From positions 153,971-217,970 of the forward strand of contig NZ_JAESVF010000005.1 of assembly GCF_038433465.1 (NCBI RefSeq): a DNA stretch of 64,000 bases. Reading direction: 5' to 3'. The position numbers were made by a program, and so were the translations under genes. The stretch comes from Galbibacter sp038433465. Its GTDB lineage: Bacteria > Bacteroidota > Bacteroidia > Flavobacteriales > Flavobacteriaceae. Below are positions 29,161 to 36,831 of this stretch, piece by piece. The notes beneath the pieces were generated by a model. That model was given only the letters and a program-made list of their open reading frames with translations, was not told where the DNA came from and made no database searches. Numbering within the stretch: the stretch's first letter is position 1; each line of letters starts with the position of its first letter.

Positions 29161-29772
29161 ATGAAGATAATTTGTATTGGTAGAAATTACACCGACCATA
29201 TTAAGGAGTTGCAAAACGAAAAGCCTACAGACCCTGTTATATTTATAAAACCAGATAGTTCTGTTTTAAAAAACGGACACGATTTTTACATTCCAGATTT
29301 TTCAAATGATGTTCATTATGAGGTCGAAGTGCTTGTGAAAATCAGTAAAGTAGGAAAGTTTATCGAGCCTAAATTTGCTCATAAATATTATAGTGAAATA
29401 GGTTTGGGAATCGATTTTACAGCACGTGATTTACAAAGTCAGTTAAAAGAAAAAGGGCTACCTTGGGAAAAAGCAAAAGGCTTTGATGGGGCTTCTGTAG
29501 TTGGGAAATGGGTATCTAAAGACACGTTGCCTGCTGTTGATAATTTAAATTTTCAGCTAACAAAAAATGGCGAAGTTGTTCAAAATGCAAATACTTCGTT
29601 GATGCTTTGGAAGGTAGATGAGTTAATTTCGTATATTTCAACATATTTTACACTTAAAATTGGCGATATTATCTTTACAGGAACTCCTGCAGGTGTAGGA
29701 AAAGTTGCACCAGAAGATAAATTGCAAGGCTTTTTAGAAGATAAAAAAATGTTTTCTATTAAAGTGAAATAA
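29161..29772 (+). CDS. Fumarylacetoacetate hydrolase (FAH) family enzyme
   Basis: A 203-residue single FAH domain, cytoplasmic, probably a hydrolase or decarboxylase of a short acylpyruvate or related keto acid. Seen are IGRNYTDHIKELQNEKPTDPVIFIKPDSS, the metal-binding acidic pair HYEVEVLVKI, IDFTARDLQSQLKEKGLPWEKAKGFD, and the terminal signature GDIIFTGTPAGVGKVAPEDKL. Short family members of this length act as acylpyruvases or oxaloacetate decarboxylases. Exact substrate unknown. It starts 15 bases after the exonuclease stop and is likely in the same transcript. Confidence 0.9.
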   Translation: MKIICIGRNYTDHIKELQNEKPTDPVIFIKPDSSVLKNGHDFYIPDFSNDVHYEVEVLVKISKVGKFIEPKFAHKYYSEIGLGIDFTARDLQSQLKEKGLPWEKAKGFDGASVVGKWVSKDTLPAVDNLNFQLTKNGEVVQNANTSLMLWKVDELISYISTYFTLKIGDIIFTGTPAGVGKVAPEDKLQGFLEDKKMFSIKVK

Positions 29773-29813
29773 ATAAAGACTATTACAAAACACCCAAAAT
29801 AGAAATTAAATCA

Positions 29814-30152
29814 ATGAAATACAGCTTAGACAAATTAAACGAACTATCGGGAGGCGACCAAGAGTTTAATGCCTCTGTGATAGAGACTTTTTTGTTGGAA
29901 ACCCCCGAAGACCTAGCAAAATTAAAAGATGCAGTAGAAAATAAAGCTTTTAAATTAATATACCAGTTTGCGCATAAAATAAAACCAAACGCAGATTTGC
30001 TTGGAGTAGAAGAAGTGCGCCATGATATGTTAACCATAGAAGGACATGCAATTGGCGACCAAGATATGGATGAAATCAACTTTCATTTTAAAAGAGCATC
30101 CGAAGAACTTCAAAACGCATTTACTGCATTTAAAGAATATTTAGAAGCCTAA
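29814..30152 (+). CDS. Hpt (histidine phosphotransfer) domain protein
   Basis: A 112-residue all-helical protein consisting only of an Hpt domain. The probable phospho-accepting histidine is His54 in IYQFAHKIKPNADLLG, followed by the usual small-residue/Leu pattern on the helix. It would relay phosphate between a hybrid kinase and a response regulator. No kinase or receiver gene is nearby, so its partners lie elsewhere. The stop TAA shares one base with the ATG of cinA (TAATG), so the two are translationally coupled. Confidence 0.85.
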   Translation: MKYSLDKLNELSGGDQEFNASVIETFLLETPEDLAKLKDAVENKAFKLIYQFAHKIKPNADLLGVEEVRHDMLTIEGHAIGDQDMDEINFHFKRASEELQNAFTAFKEYLEA

Positions 30153-31399
30153 TGTTTGCTGAAATAATTACGATTGGCGATGAGATTCTTATCGGGCAGA
30201 TAGTCGATACCAATTCGGCATTTATTGCACAACAATTAAATCTTATTGGGGTTTCGGTATATCAAATCACTTCTGTTCAGGATGAAAAAGAGCATATCCT
30301 TCAGGCACTAAGAGAAGCCGAAGCGCGTGCAGACATCATTATCATAACGGGAGGTTTAGGTCCTACAAAAGACGATATTACCAAGCATACAATTTGCGAA
30401 TATTTCAACGATACACTCGTTGAAAATTCCGAAGTACTAGCACATGTAGAAATGTTGTTTGCAAAGTACCTTTCTACACCAATTTCAGACTTAAATAGAA
30501 AACAAGCATTGGTGCCTTCCAAAGCTATTGTTTTAAATAATCAGTTCGGTACAGCCCCTGGGATGTGGATAGAAAAGGGAAATAAAGCTTTTGTTTCATT
30601 GCCAGGCGTTCCTTTTGAAATGAAGGCATTGATTGAAGGAGCGGTAATTCCGAAAATTCAAGAAAAATACGAGCGTCCGTTTATACTGCACAAAACTATA
30701 ATGACTTATGGTTTGGGGGAAAGTGCATTGGCAGAACGCATCGAGGCGTGGGAAGACAATTTACCAGCTTACATTCGTTTGGCATATTTACCAAATTTAG
30801 GAAAAGTACGACTACGACTTACAGCCAAAGGTGTAGATAAGGAGTTGTTAGAAGTTTCGGTGTCAGCACAAATAGAGAAATTAACGCCACTTATAAGCGA
30901 TATTTTCTTTGCTGTGGAAGAAGATGCTGTGATGGAAAAGCAAATTGGGAAGCTGTTAATTGAAAAAAATGAAAGCTTAGCAACTGCCGAAAGTTGCACA
31001 GGAGGGAAGCTTGCAGAAGCTATTACGGCAGTGCCTGGTGCATCAGCTTATTTTAAAGGAAGCGTTGTGAGTTATGCTACGGAAGTAAAAATTGAAGTTT
31101 TAAAGATTGCCCCTCAACTTATTGAAGATTATTCTGTTGTGAGTGCACAAGTTGCTGAGGCTATGGCTGTAAGTGCTCAAAACCTCTTTAAAACAACCTA
31201 TGCAATAGCAACAACAGGTAACGCAGGACCTACAAAAGGAGATTCTGATGCTGAGGTAGGAACAGTTTTTATTGCAATTGCATCTCCTGAGGGTGTATTT
31301 TCAGAAAAATTTAATTTTGGTGAACATCGGGAGAGGGTAATAAATAAGGCGGTTAACAAAGGTTTTGAAATACTTTGGAAAGAAATTTTAAAAAAATAG
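30152..31399 (+). CDS. cinA: CinA-family protein (competence/damage-inducible; nicotinamide-nucleotide amidase type)
   Basis: A 415-residue protein with two domains. Residues 1-170 are the MoCF/COG1058 domain (ITIGDEILIGQIVDTNSAFIAQQL, ITGGLGPTKDDITK, GTAPGM, SLPGVPFEMK), linked to ADP-ribose pyrophosphatase activity. Residues from about 270 are the C-terminal CinA domain (LATAESCTGGKLAEAITAVPGASAYFKGSVVSYA, then IATTGNAGPTKGDSDAEVGTVFIAIA), which deamidates NMN to NaMN. The Ser in ESCTGG is the catalytic site of the amidase family. In many CinA proteins the later block reads GIAGP; here it is GNAGP. The start overlaps the Hpt stop by one base. Confidence 0.93.
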   Translation: MFAEIITIGDEILIGQIVDTNSAFIAQQLNLIGVSVYQITSVQDEKEHILQALREAEARADIIIITGGLGPTKDDITKHTICEYFNDTLVENSEVLAHVEMLFAKYLSTPISDLNRKQALVPSKAIVLNNQFGTAPGMWIEKGNKAFVSLPGVPFEMKALIEGAVIPKIQEKYERPFILHKTIMTYGLGESALAERIEAWEDNLPAYIRLAYLPNLGKVRLRLTAKGVDKELLEVSVSAQIEKLTPLISDIFFAVEEDAVMEKQIGKLLIEKNESLATAESCTGGKLAEAITAVPGASAYFKGSVVSYATEVKIEVLKIAPQLIEDYSVVSAQVAEAMAVSAQNLFKTTYAIATTGNAGPTKGDSDAEVGTVFIAIASPEGVFSEKFNFGEHRERVINKAVNKGFEILWKEILKK

Positions 31400-31408
31400 A
31401 GTATTTGC

Positions 31409-31439
31409 TTGTCTTACAAGTGAAAAATTCGTTAATTTG
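31409..31439 (+). promoter_or_regulatory. Probable promoter of the rpmB-rpmG-DUF4295 group
   Basis: TTG at 31409-31411, a 20-base spacer, and TTAATTTG at 31432-31439, one base off the Bacteroidetes -7 consensus TAnnTTTG. It lies just after the cinA stop and 36 bases before rpmB. Confidence 0.5.
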
Positions 31440-31474
31440 CACCCTGTTTTTAAATAACATAAAGTTTTAGAAGA

Positions 31475-31711
31475 ATGTCAAGAGTTTGTGAACTTACTGG
31501 AAAGAAAGCGATGGTGGGAAATAATGTTTCTCACGCGATGAACAAAACAAAGCGTAAATTTGATGCTAACCTTATCAAAAAACGTTTCTTCCTACCTGAA
31601 GAAGATCGTTGGATTACGCTTAAAATATCAACTTCTGCGTTAAAAACCATTAACAAGAAGGGGATTACTGCAGTTTTAAAAGAAGCTAAAGAAAAAGGAT
31701 TTATTAAGTAA
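31475..31711 (+). CDS. rpmB: 50S ribosomal protein L28
   Basis: Large-subunit ribosomal protein. The 78-residue product begins MSRVCELTGKKAMVGNNVSHAMNKTKRKFDAN, which contains the L28 signature (CxxTGK, GNxVSHAxNKTKRxF), and ends TAVLKEAKEKGFIK. It is first in a compact group with L33 and the DUF4295 protein, the usual flavobacterial arrangement. Confidence 0.98.
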   Translation: MSRVCELTGKKAMVGNNVSHAMNKTKRKFDANLIKKRFFLPEEDRWITLKISTSALKTINKKGITAVLKEAKEKGFIK

Positions 31712-31739
31712 TTAATAGCTCCATTAAAACGATATAAAG

Positions 31740-31922
31740 ATGGCAAAGAAAGGTAATAGAATACAAGTTATTTTAGAGTGTACCGAGCATAAGGAATCTG
31801 GACAGCCAGGAACTTCTCGTTACATCACTACGAAAAATAAAAAGAATACTCCAGATAGACTAGAGATTAAAAAATTTAATCCTATTCTTAAGAGAATGAC
31901 TGTTCATAAAGAAATTAAATAA
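31740..31922 (+). CDS. rpmG: 50S ribosomal protein L33
   Basis: 60-residue large-subunit protein: MAKKGNRIQVILECTEHKES, then GTSRYITTKNKKNTPDRLEIKKFNP and TVHKEIK. The Cys4 zinc ribbon of some L33 proteins is absent (only one Cys remains), so this is the zinc-free 'C-minus' type, consistent with a genome that may not need zinc sparing here. It sits 28 bases after rpmB. Confidence 0.97.
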   Translation: MAKKGNRIQVILECTEHKESGQPGTSRYITTKNKKNTPDRLEIKKFNPILKRMTVHKEIK

Positions 31923-31931
31923 TTATAAGCC

Positions 31932-32084
31932 ATGGCAAAGAAGACAGTAGCAACCTTACAGACAAGTTCAAAGAGATTAACTAAAGCTATAAAAATGGTT
32001 AAGTCTCCTAAAACTGGTGCGTACACTTTTGTAGAAGCTGTAATGGCTCCAGAAGAAGTTAACGACTGGTTAAACTCAAAATAA
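31932..32084 (+). CDS. DUF4295 small basic protein (Bacteroidetes ribosome-linked)
   Basis: A 50-residue ORF, nine bases after the rpmG stop: MAKKTVATLQTSSKRLTKAI, then KMVKSPKTGAYTFVEAVMAP and EEVNDWLNSK. It is recognisable as DUF4295, a family confined to Bacteroidetes and almost always placed directly after L28 and L33. I recall, without being sure of the naming, that a protein of this kind was seen as an extra large-subunit component in a Flavobacterium ribosome structure. Its position and charge fit a ribosomal role. It is followed by a strong terminator, so the three genes form one unit. Confidence 0.92.
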   Translation: MAKKTVATLQTSSKRLTKAIKMVKSPKTGAYTFVEAVMAPEEVNDWLNSK

Positions 32085-32108
32085 GAAGTTCACAACTTAT
32101 TATATATT

Positions 32109-32137
32109 AAGGCTACTTTCTATACGAAAGTAGCCTT
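32109..32137 (+). terminator. Terminator of the rpmB-rpmG-DUF4295 group
   Basis: Perfect 12-bp stem (AAGGCTACTTTC at 32109-32120, complement at 32126-32137) with a 5-base loop and trailing T-run, 24 bases after the DUF4295 stop. Confidence 0.9.
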
Positions 32138-32197
32138 TTGTTTTTATATCTTTGAACTGTGTAATTCGAATTGATCAATTAACGTATTCGTTGTAAA

Positions 32198-33154
32198 ATG
32201 AGTTTTTTTAAGAAAATATTTTCATCAGAAAAAAAAGAAACTTTAGACAAAGGTCTAGAGAAGTCGAAATCTAGTTTTTTCTCTAAGTTAGGAAAAGCAG
32301 TCGCTGGAAAGTCTAAAGTAGACGATGAGGTACTTGATAACTTAGAGGAAGTTTTAGTAACGAGCGATGTTGGTGTAAATACAACATTAAAAATAATTGA
32401 ACGAATCGAAGCACGTGTAGCCAAAGATAAATACTTAGGTACCGACGAGCTTAATCTTATTTTAAGAGAAGAAATAGCTGCACTCCTTTCGGAAACTAAT
32501 TCTGGAGAAGAAAAAGAGTTTACCATTCCTGCAGATAAAAAACCATATGTGTTAATGGTTGTTGGAGTAAATGGTGTTGGAAAAACTACCACAATAGGTA
32601 AGTTGGCTTATCAGTTTAAAAAGCAAGGAAAAAAAGTTGTTTTAGGTGCTGCTGATACTTTTAGGGCAGCAGCTATCGATCAACTTCAAGTTTGGGCAGA
32701 TCGTGTAGATATCCCAATTGTAAAGCAACAAATGGGTAGTGACCCTGCATCTGTTGCTTTTGATACTTTAAAATCGGCTGTAAATCAAGATGCCGATGTG
32801 GTAATTATAGATACCGCTGGACGACTTCATAATAAGGTGAACTTAATGAACGAGCTTACCAAAGTAAAACGCGTAATGCAAAAAGTTGTAGGAGATGCTC
32901 CTCACGATGTACTTTTGGTTTTAGATGGTTCGACAGGGCAAAATGCTTTTGAACAAGCTAAGCAGTTTACAAAAGCTACCGAAGTTACTTCATTGGCGGT
33001 AACCAAACTCGACGGAACCGCAAAAGGTGGCGTTGTAATTGGTATTTCCGATGAATTCCAAATTCCTGTAAAATACATCGGCGTAGGTGAAGGAATTGAA
33101 GATTTGCAAGTGTTTAATAAATACGAGTTTGTAGATTCGTTTTTTAAACAGTAA
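32198..33154 (+). CDS. ftsY: Signal recognition particle receptor FtsY
   Basis: SRP receptor GTPase that docks ribosome-nascent chains at the membrane. The 318-residue protein has a short basic N-terminus (MSFFKKIFSSEKKETLDKG), the NG domain with P-loop GVNGVGKTTTIGKLA, the DTFRAAA box, DTAGRLHNK and the G4 TKLDGTAKGG, ending VGEGIEDLQVFNKYEFVDSFF. The long acidic A domain of E. coli is missing, as usual outside Proteobacteria. It lies after the ribosomal-protein group but behind a terminator, so it needs its own promoter. Confidence 0.97.
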   Translation: MSFFKKIFSSEKKETLDKGLEKSKSSFFSKLGKAVAGKSKVDDEVLDNLEEVLVTSDVGVNTTLKIIERIEARVAKDKYLGTDELNLILREEIAALLSETNSGEEKEFTIPADKKPYVLMVVGVNGVGKTTTIGKLAYQFKKQGKKVVLGAADTFRAAAIDQLQVWADRVDIPIVKQQMGSDPASVAFDTLKSAVNQDADVVIIDTAGRLHNKVNLMNELTKVKRVMQKVVGDAPHDVLLVLDGSTGQNAFEQAKQFTKATEVTSLAVTKLDGTAKGGVVIGISDEFQIPVKYIGVGEGIEDLQVFNKYEFVDSFFKQ

Positions 33155-33157
33155 AAA

Positions 33158-33433
33158 ATGCCCAATAGACTTCTGGTTACAGTTACCAAAATCATTACAT
33201 TTTACTGTATGTTTTATGCAGCTGTAAAGTTATATGCCGTTATTAGCGGATTGTGGTTGTGGCCAAATTTACTCATCGGGATTTTTCTAGCCATTATCGC
33301 TGCTTTAGGTTTTTGGATCATGAAAACAGAGCGATACAATTGGTTGTACTTAGGTGTTTGTGTAGTCTTACTATCGGCACTTCGGTACTACGAACCTTCA
33401 TTATTACCTTATTTACAAGAACTTTTAGGCTAA
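33158..33433 (+). CDS. Small hypothetical membrane protein
   Basis: 91 residues with about three hydrophobic segments (KIITFYCMFYAAVKLYAVI, LWPNLLIGIFLAIIAALGFWIM, WLYLGVCVVLLSALRYY). I do not recognise a family. It starts three bases after ftsY and is thus very likely co-translated with it. The initial MPNRLLVTVTK could be an inside-positive terminus. Confidence 0.7.
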   Translation: MPNRLLVTVTKIITFYCMFYAAVKLYAVISGLWLWPNLLIGIFLAIIAALGFWIMKTERYNWLYLGVCVVLLSALRYYEPSLLPYLQELLG

Positions 33434-33479
33434 AAGTAATTTTAATCTTATAATCTTCGTTTAATACACTTTCAAGTTG

Positions 33480-33539
33480 TAATTTTGCCCACTGTTTTAA
33501 AACAAGCAGTGTTGCTGTTTGTTGCTGAAGTTTTTCAGC
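33480..33539 (+). promoter_or_regulatory. Promoter and hairpin leader of rimO
   Basis: TAATTTTG (33480-33487) matches the -7 consensus TAnnTTTG. A TTCG (33456-33459) lies 20 bases upstream at the -33 position. The leader then holds two small hairpins: CACTG/CAGTG (33490-33511) enclosing the palindrome TGTTTTAAAACA, and GCTGAA/TTCAGC (33524-33539, 4-base loop). These precede the rimO ATG by 25 bases and could be a structured 5' leader. Confidence 0.45.
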
Positions 33540-33564
33540 AGAGAAAATAAAAGAATAGGTTGTT

Positions 33565-34869
33565 ATGAGAACAAAATCTTTAAAAAAGAACAAGATTAAT
33601 GTAGTTACGCTAGGATGCTCAAAAAATGTGTATGATAGCGAAGTGCTTATGGGGCAATTAAAAGCCGGAGGAAAAGAAGTTGTTCATGAAGATGAAGGAA
33701 ATATTGTAGTTATTAATACCTGCGGATTTATTAATAATGCTAAGGAAGAAAGTGTAAACACTATTCTTGAATATTTAGAGAAAAAACAAGAAGGAGCTGT
33801 TGATAAAGTTTTTGTAACAGGATGTTTAAGCGAACGTTACAAACCAGACTTGGAGAAGGAAATTCCAGATGTAGATCAATATTTTGGAACTACCGAATTG
33901 CCAAGTTTGTTAAAAGCTTTGGGAGCCGATTATAAGCATGAGCTTATTGGTGAGCGTTTAACAACAACACCAAAAAACTATGCATATTTAAAAATTGCTG
34001 AAGGTTGTGATCGCCCGTGTAGTTTTTGTGCAATTCCGTTAATGCGCGGTAAACACAAAAGTACACCTATTGAAGATCTTGTAAAAGAAGCTGAAAAATT
34101 GGCCGCAAATGGAGTGAAGGAGTTGGTTTTAATTGCTCAAGATTTAACCTACTACGGCTTAGATTTGTATAAAAAACGCGCTTTAGCTGAGTTGTTGAAA
34201 GAATTGGTAAAGGTAGAAGGTATCGAATGGATACGTTTGCATTATGCGTTCCCGACAGGTTTCCCGATGGATGTTTTAGAACTGATGAAACAGGAGCCTA
34301 AAATTTGTAACTATATCGATATTCCGTTGCAACACATTGCTGATCCTGTTTTAAAATCAATGCGTAGAGGAACGACTAAAGCGAAAACTACCAAACTTTT
34401 AAATGATTTTAGAGTAGCAGTACCGGAAATGGCAATTCGTACGACTTTAATTGTTGGATATCCTGGAGAAACAGAAGAAGATTTCCAAACGTTGAAAGAT
34501 TGGGTTACGGAAATGCGTTTTGAGCGTTTGGGATGTTTTACATACAGTCATGAAGAAAATACGCATGCGTATAATTTAGAAGATGATGTTCCAGAAGAAG
34601 TAAAACAACAACGTGCTTCGGAAATTATGGATATACAATCGCAAATTTCGTGGGAGTTAAACCAGGAAAAAATAGGGAAGACTTTCCGTTGCGTAATTGA
34701 TAGAAAAGAAGGTAATTATTTTGTAGGACGTACTGAATTCGATTCTCCAGATGTTGATAATGAAGTGCTTATTGATGCTTCACAATATTACTTAAAAACA
34801 GGGGAGTTTGCAGATATTTTAATTGAAGATGCAGCCGATTTTGATTTATACGGAAAACCAGTAAATTAA
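33565..34869 (+). CDS. rimO: Ribosomal protein S12 methylthiotransferase RimO
   Basis: Radical SAM enzyme that adds a methylthio group to the conserved Asp of ribosomal protein S12. The 434-residue protein starts INVVTLGCSKNVYDSEVLMG (UPF0004 domain with its first FeS cysteine), then VINTCGFINNAKEESV and VTGCLSERY supply the other two. The radical SAM motif is CDRPCSFC, followed by PLMRGKHKS, the MiaB/RimO pattern. A C-terminal TRAM domain follows from about 360 (IGKTFRCVIDRKEGNYFVGRT). The TLGCSKN start and the GVKELVLIAQDLTYYGLDLY stretch identify RimO rather than MiaB. Confidence 0.96.
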   Translation: MRTKSLKKNKINVVTLGCSKNVYDSEVLMGQLKAGGKEVVHEDEGNIVVINTCGFINNAKEESVNTILEYLEKKQEGAVDKVFVTGCLSERYKPDLEKEIPDVDQYFGTTELPSLLKALGADYKHELIGERLTTTPKNYAYLKIAEGCDRPCSFCAIPLMRGKHKSTPIEDLVKEAEKLAANGVKELVLIAQDLTYYGLDLYKKRALAELLKELVKVEGIEWIRLHYAFPTGFPMDVLELMKQEPKICNYIDIPLQHIADPVLKSMRRGTTKAKTTKLLNDFRVAVPEMAIRTTLIVGYPGETEEDFQTLKDWVTEMRFERLGCFTYSHEENTHAYNLEDDVPEEVKQQRASEIMDIQSQISWELNQEKIGKTFRCVIDRKEGNYFVGRTEFDSPDVDNEVLIDASQYYLKTGEFADILIEDAADFDLYGKPVN

Positions 34870-34889
34870 AATCTTCTATATAAAAAATT

Positions 34890-34930
34890 AAAGCTGAGCT
34901 TCTATTTTAAATAGGAACTCAGCTTTTTTT
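34890..34930 (+). terminator. Terminator of rimO
   Basis: AAAGCTGAG (34890-34898) pairs with CTCAGCTTT (34918-34926), an inner bulged stem continues, and a T-run follows. It starts 21 bases after the rimO stop. Confidence 0.8.
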
Positions 34931-34954
34931 ATGTTTTAAATTTAAAAGGCGATC

Positions 34955-35329
34955 TTAATTGTTGTCGACGTAATCTATCTCCATAAAGTCGACAACTTCT
35001 TTTTTCCATACATTTTCAACAAATGCCACATGGTCTGGATGATTGCTATAGGTGTCGTAATCTTCTTGATTTTTAAATTGCATCGTAAGTCCCCATTCAA
35101 AATCGTTTTTTTGACCAATTTCTTTAACGCTAGTCATGTTCATAACTGTAGAAATAGACTTTAGCGCTACTGCTTTTTCTATAAAAAGTTTTTCAGCTTC
35201 AGAGCCTTTTGGGTGTTTCAGTTTAAAAAACACAGTATGTGTAATGGTTCCAGGAGGTGTAGCTTGGTTTTGGCAACTTCCAAAAAGTAGTGAGATTGTA
35301 AAAGTAATTGCTAAAAGTAGTTTTTTCAT
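34955..35329 (-). CDS. Dabb (stress-responsive alpha/beta barrel) domain lipoprotein
   Basis: I chose ATG 35329 (124 residues), because it begins a clear lipoprotein signal (MKKLLLAITFTISLLFGSCQ). An 18-codon upstream extension would displace it. After the lipid-anchor Cys come the Dabb motifs: HTVFFKLKHPKGSEAEKLFIEKAVALKSI, then QFKNQEDYDTYSNHPDHVAFVENVWKKEVVDFMEIDYV. The Dabb fold is a dimeric ferredoxin-like barrel of varied function. Here it is surface or periplasmic, with no known substrate. Confidence 0.85.
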   Translation of the reverse strand: MKKLLLAITFTISLLFGSCQNQATPPGTITHTVFFKLKHPKGSEAEKLFIEKAVALKSISTVMNMTSVKEIGQKNDFEWGLTMQFKNQEDYDTYSNHPDHVAFVENVWKKEVVDFMEIDYVDNN

Positions 35330-35369
35330 GTTGAATTTTTTTAGAAATTCTAAGGTACGAAATACCGTT

Positions 35370-35696
35370 TTAATGCGAAACAAATTTCAATCCTACTAAA
35401 GAAATGATAAGCGTTGATAGGAAGAAAATCCTCCAGAAATCAGCAGGTTCTTTAAAAAAGAAAATCCCTACAAGTACCGTTCCTACAGCTCCAATTCCTG
35501 TCCAAACCGCATATGCTGTTCCTATTGGTAGTGTTTGTGTAGCTTTCATTAATAAAAGCATACTTATGGTAAGGCAAACTATAAAACCAATATACCAATA
35601 GGTAGCGAGGGTTCCTTCACTTTGATTTGCTTTTCCTAGGCAGGTTGCAAAACCTACTTCAAAGCATCCTGCAATTATTAAAAGTATCCAATTCAT
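35370..35696 (-). CDS. SMR-family exporter, SugE/Gdx-like
   Basis: A 108-residue, four-helix small multidrug resistance transporter. The catalytic glutamate is in the first helix (AGCFEVGFATCLG), and the PIGTAYAVWTGIGAVGTVLVGI stretch fits the SugE/Gdx branch (guanidinium exporters) better than the EmrE branch, which has PTGIAYAIWSGVG. Hence guanidinium or related cation export by proton antiport is the inferred role. Such proteins work as antiparallel dimers. No partner SMR gene is adjacent, suggesting a homodimer. No guanidine riboswitch is visible upstream. Confidence 0.9.
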   Translation of the reverse strand: MNWILLIIAGCFEVGFATCLGKANQSEGTLATYWYIGFIVCLTISMLLLMKATQTLPIGTAYAVWTGIGAVGTVLVGIFFFKEPADFWRIFFLSTLIISLVGLKFVSH

Positions 35697-35708
35697 ATTA
35701 AAAAAATA

Positions 35709-35733
35709 GCCTCGCGAAGATACATCACGAGGC
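35709..35733 (-). terminator. Terminator of the DUF6515-like gene
   Basis: 9-bp stem (GCCTCGCGA 35709-35717 with TCACGAGGC 35725-35733, one G-U pair) with A-run to the left, thus T-run on the minus strand, immediately past the DUF6515-like gene. Confidence 0.75.
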
Positions 35734-35759
35734 GTTTATAAAATTATATAAATGTATAA

Positions 35760-36797
35760 TTAATCTTCTTGTTTTACCTCTACCACTTCGTATTGGTTTT
35801 TTCCATCAATTTGAACAGGTTGGTAGTAAGTATCTCCATATTGTACATAGGTTTGGTCGCCAATTCTAACTTCCTCTCCACCTTCTGGAAGATTTTCAAC
35901 AATGGTTCCTGCCGTTGGAGGAACAACCGTATACCCGTCATTCGATTTTTCATAATACGCACCACCATAGTAATAATTGTTGGTTGTGTTTCCGGTGTCT
36001 ACCACTTCGTAGCCATCGGGAAGAACTTTAATAGTAGCTCCCACTGGTGCTTGCACAACGGTATATCCGTTATTTTGGTGTACGTAATAGTTTCCTTGGT
36101 CGTAATAATATTGCTGATTTTCAATGCTGATAATAATAGCTGTAGTAGCTAAAGAAGCAACAAAGAAGCCCCAAGGATGCCAAACTGGCCCCCAGTAAAA
36201 TGGTCTGTACGGATGGTAATAGTACGGGTGATAACTGTAATAATGGAAACCTCCGTATGCGTATGGTGGACGGTGATAAGGTCTTGGATTTGGTCTAACA
36301 ATAGTATTATGGTGGTTATTATTTACATTGATATTTACATTGTTGTTGTGATGGCTGTTATTCGGACGATTTACCACTGTCGAGTTTGATAAATTTCCGT
36401 TATTGCCTGGACGTGAATTGTTGTTACTCGGACGGTTTACACTTGGTCTAGATGAATTATTTCCTGTTGAAGGACGATTAACCGTTGGTCTGCTTGTAGA
36501 AGGTCTACTTGTGGTAGGCCTACTGGTAGACGGTCTAGACGTGCTTGGTCTTGTTGTTGATGGTTTTCTGCTAGGAAGCGTAGAAGGTCTGGTACTCGGA
36601 ATAGATCTACTTGGTTGTTTGTGAAAACCTCCGTTAATGGTTTGTCTTCCTGTAGATGGTCGTGAAGCGCCACCACCTCTGCTCATACTTGCTCCGTGTC
36701 CAAATCGTTGCGCCTCGATAGTTAAAGGAGCAATTAGTAACAGTGCAAATAGTATCAATTTGCTAACATTTGCTATGTTGAATGATTGAGTTTTCAT
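35760..36797 (-). CDS. DUF6515-like exported protein with Arg-Pro-Ser/Thr repeat tract
   Basis: 345 residues with a signal peptide (APLTIEAQ), then a low-complexity part (about 55-115) made of repeated RPSTSRP-type five-residue units, then an Asn/His-rich stretch (HHNNNVNINVNNNHHN), a Tyr/His/Pro-rich segment (YHPYYYHPYRPFYWGPVWHPWGFF), one hydrophobic stretch (VASLATTAIIISI), and a C-terminal beta-rich domain with three repeats of a YTVV...P.GY/EVV type (YYVHQNNGYTVVQAPVGATI, ..YDKSN.. and YVQYGDTYYQPVQ). This layout is known from Bacteroidetes DUF6515 proteins. Function unknown, possibly cell-surface or matrix. Confidence 0.75.
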   Translation of the reverse strand: MKTQSFNIANVSKLILFALLLIAPLTIEAQRFGHGASMSRGGGASRPSTGRQTINGGFHKQPSRSIPSTRPSTLPSRKPSTTRPSTSRPSTSRPTTSRPSTSRPTVNRPSTGNNSSRPSVNRPSNNNSRPGNNGNLSNSTVVNRPNNSHHNNNVNINVNNNHHNTIVRPNPRPYHRPPYAYGGFHYYSYHPYYYHPYRPFYWGPVWHPWGFFVASLATTAIIISIENQQYYYDQGNYYVHQNNGYTVVQAPVGATIKVLPDGYEVVDTGNTTNNYYYGGAYYEKSNDGYTVVPPTAGTIVENLPEGGEEVRIGDQTYVQYGDTYYQPVQIDGKNQYEVVEVKQED

Positions 36798-36831
36798 GTA
36801 TTTTCTTTTACTTGTTAAGAGTCGTAATTAT

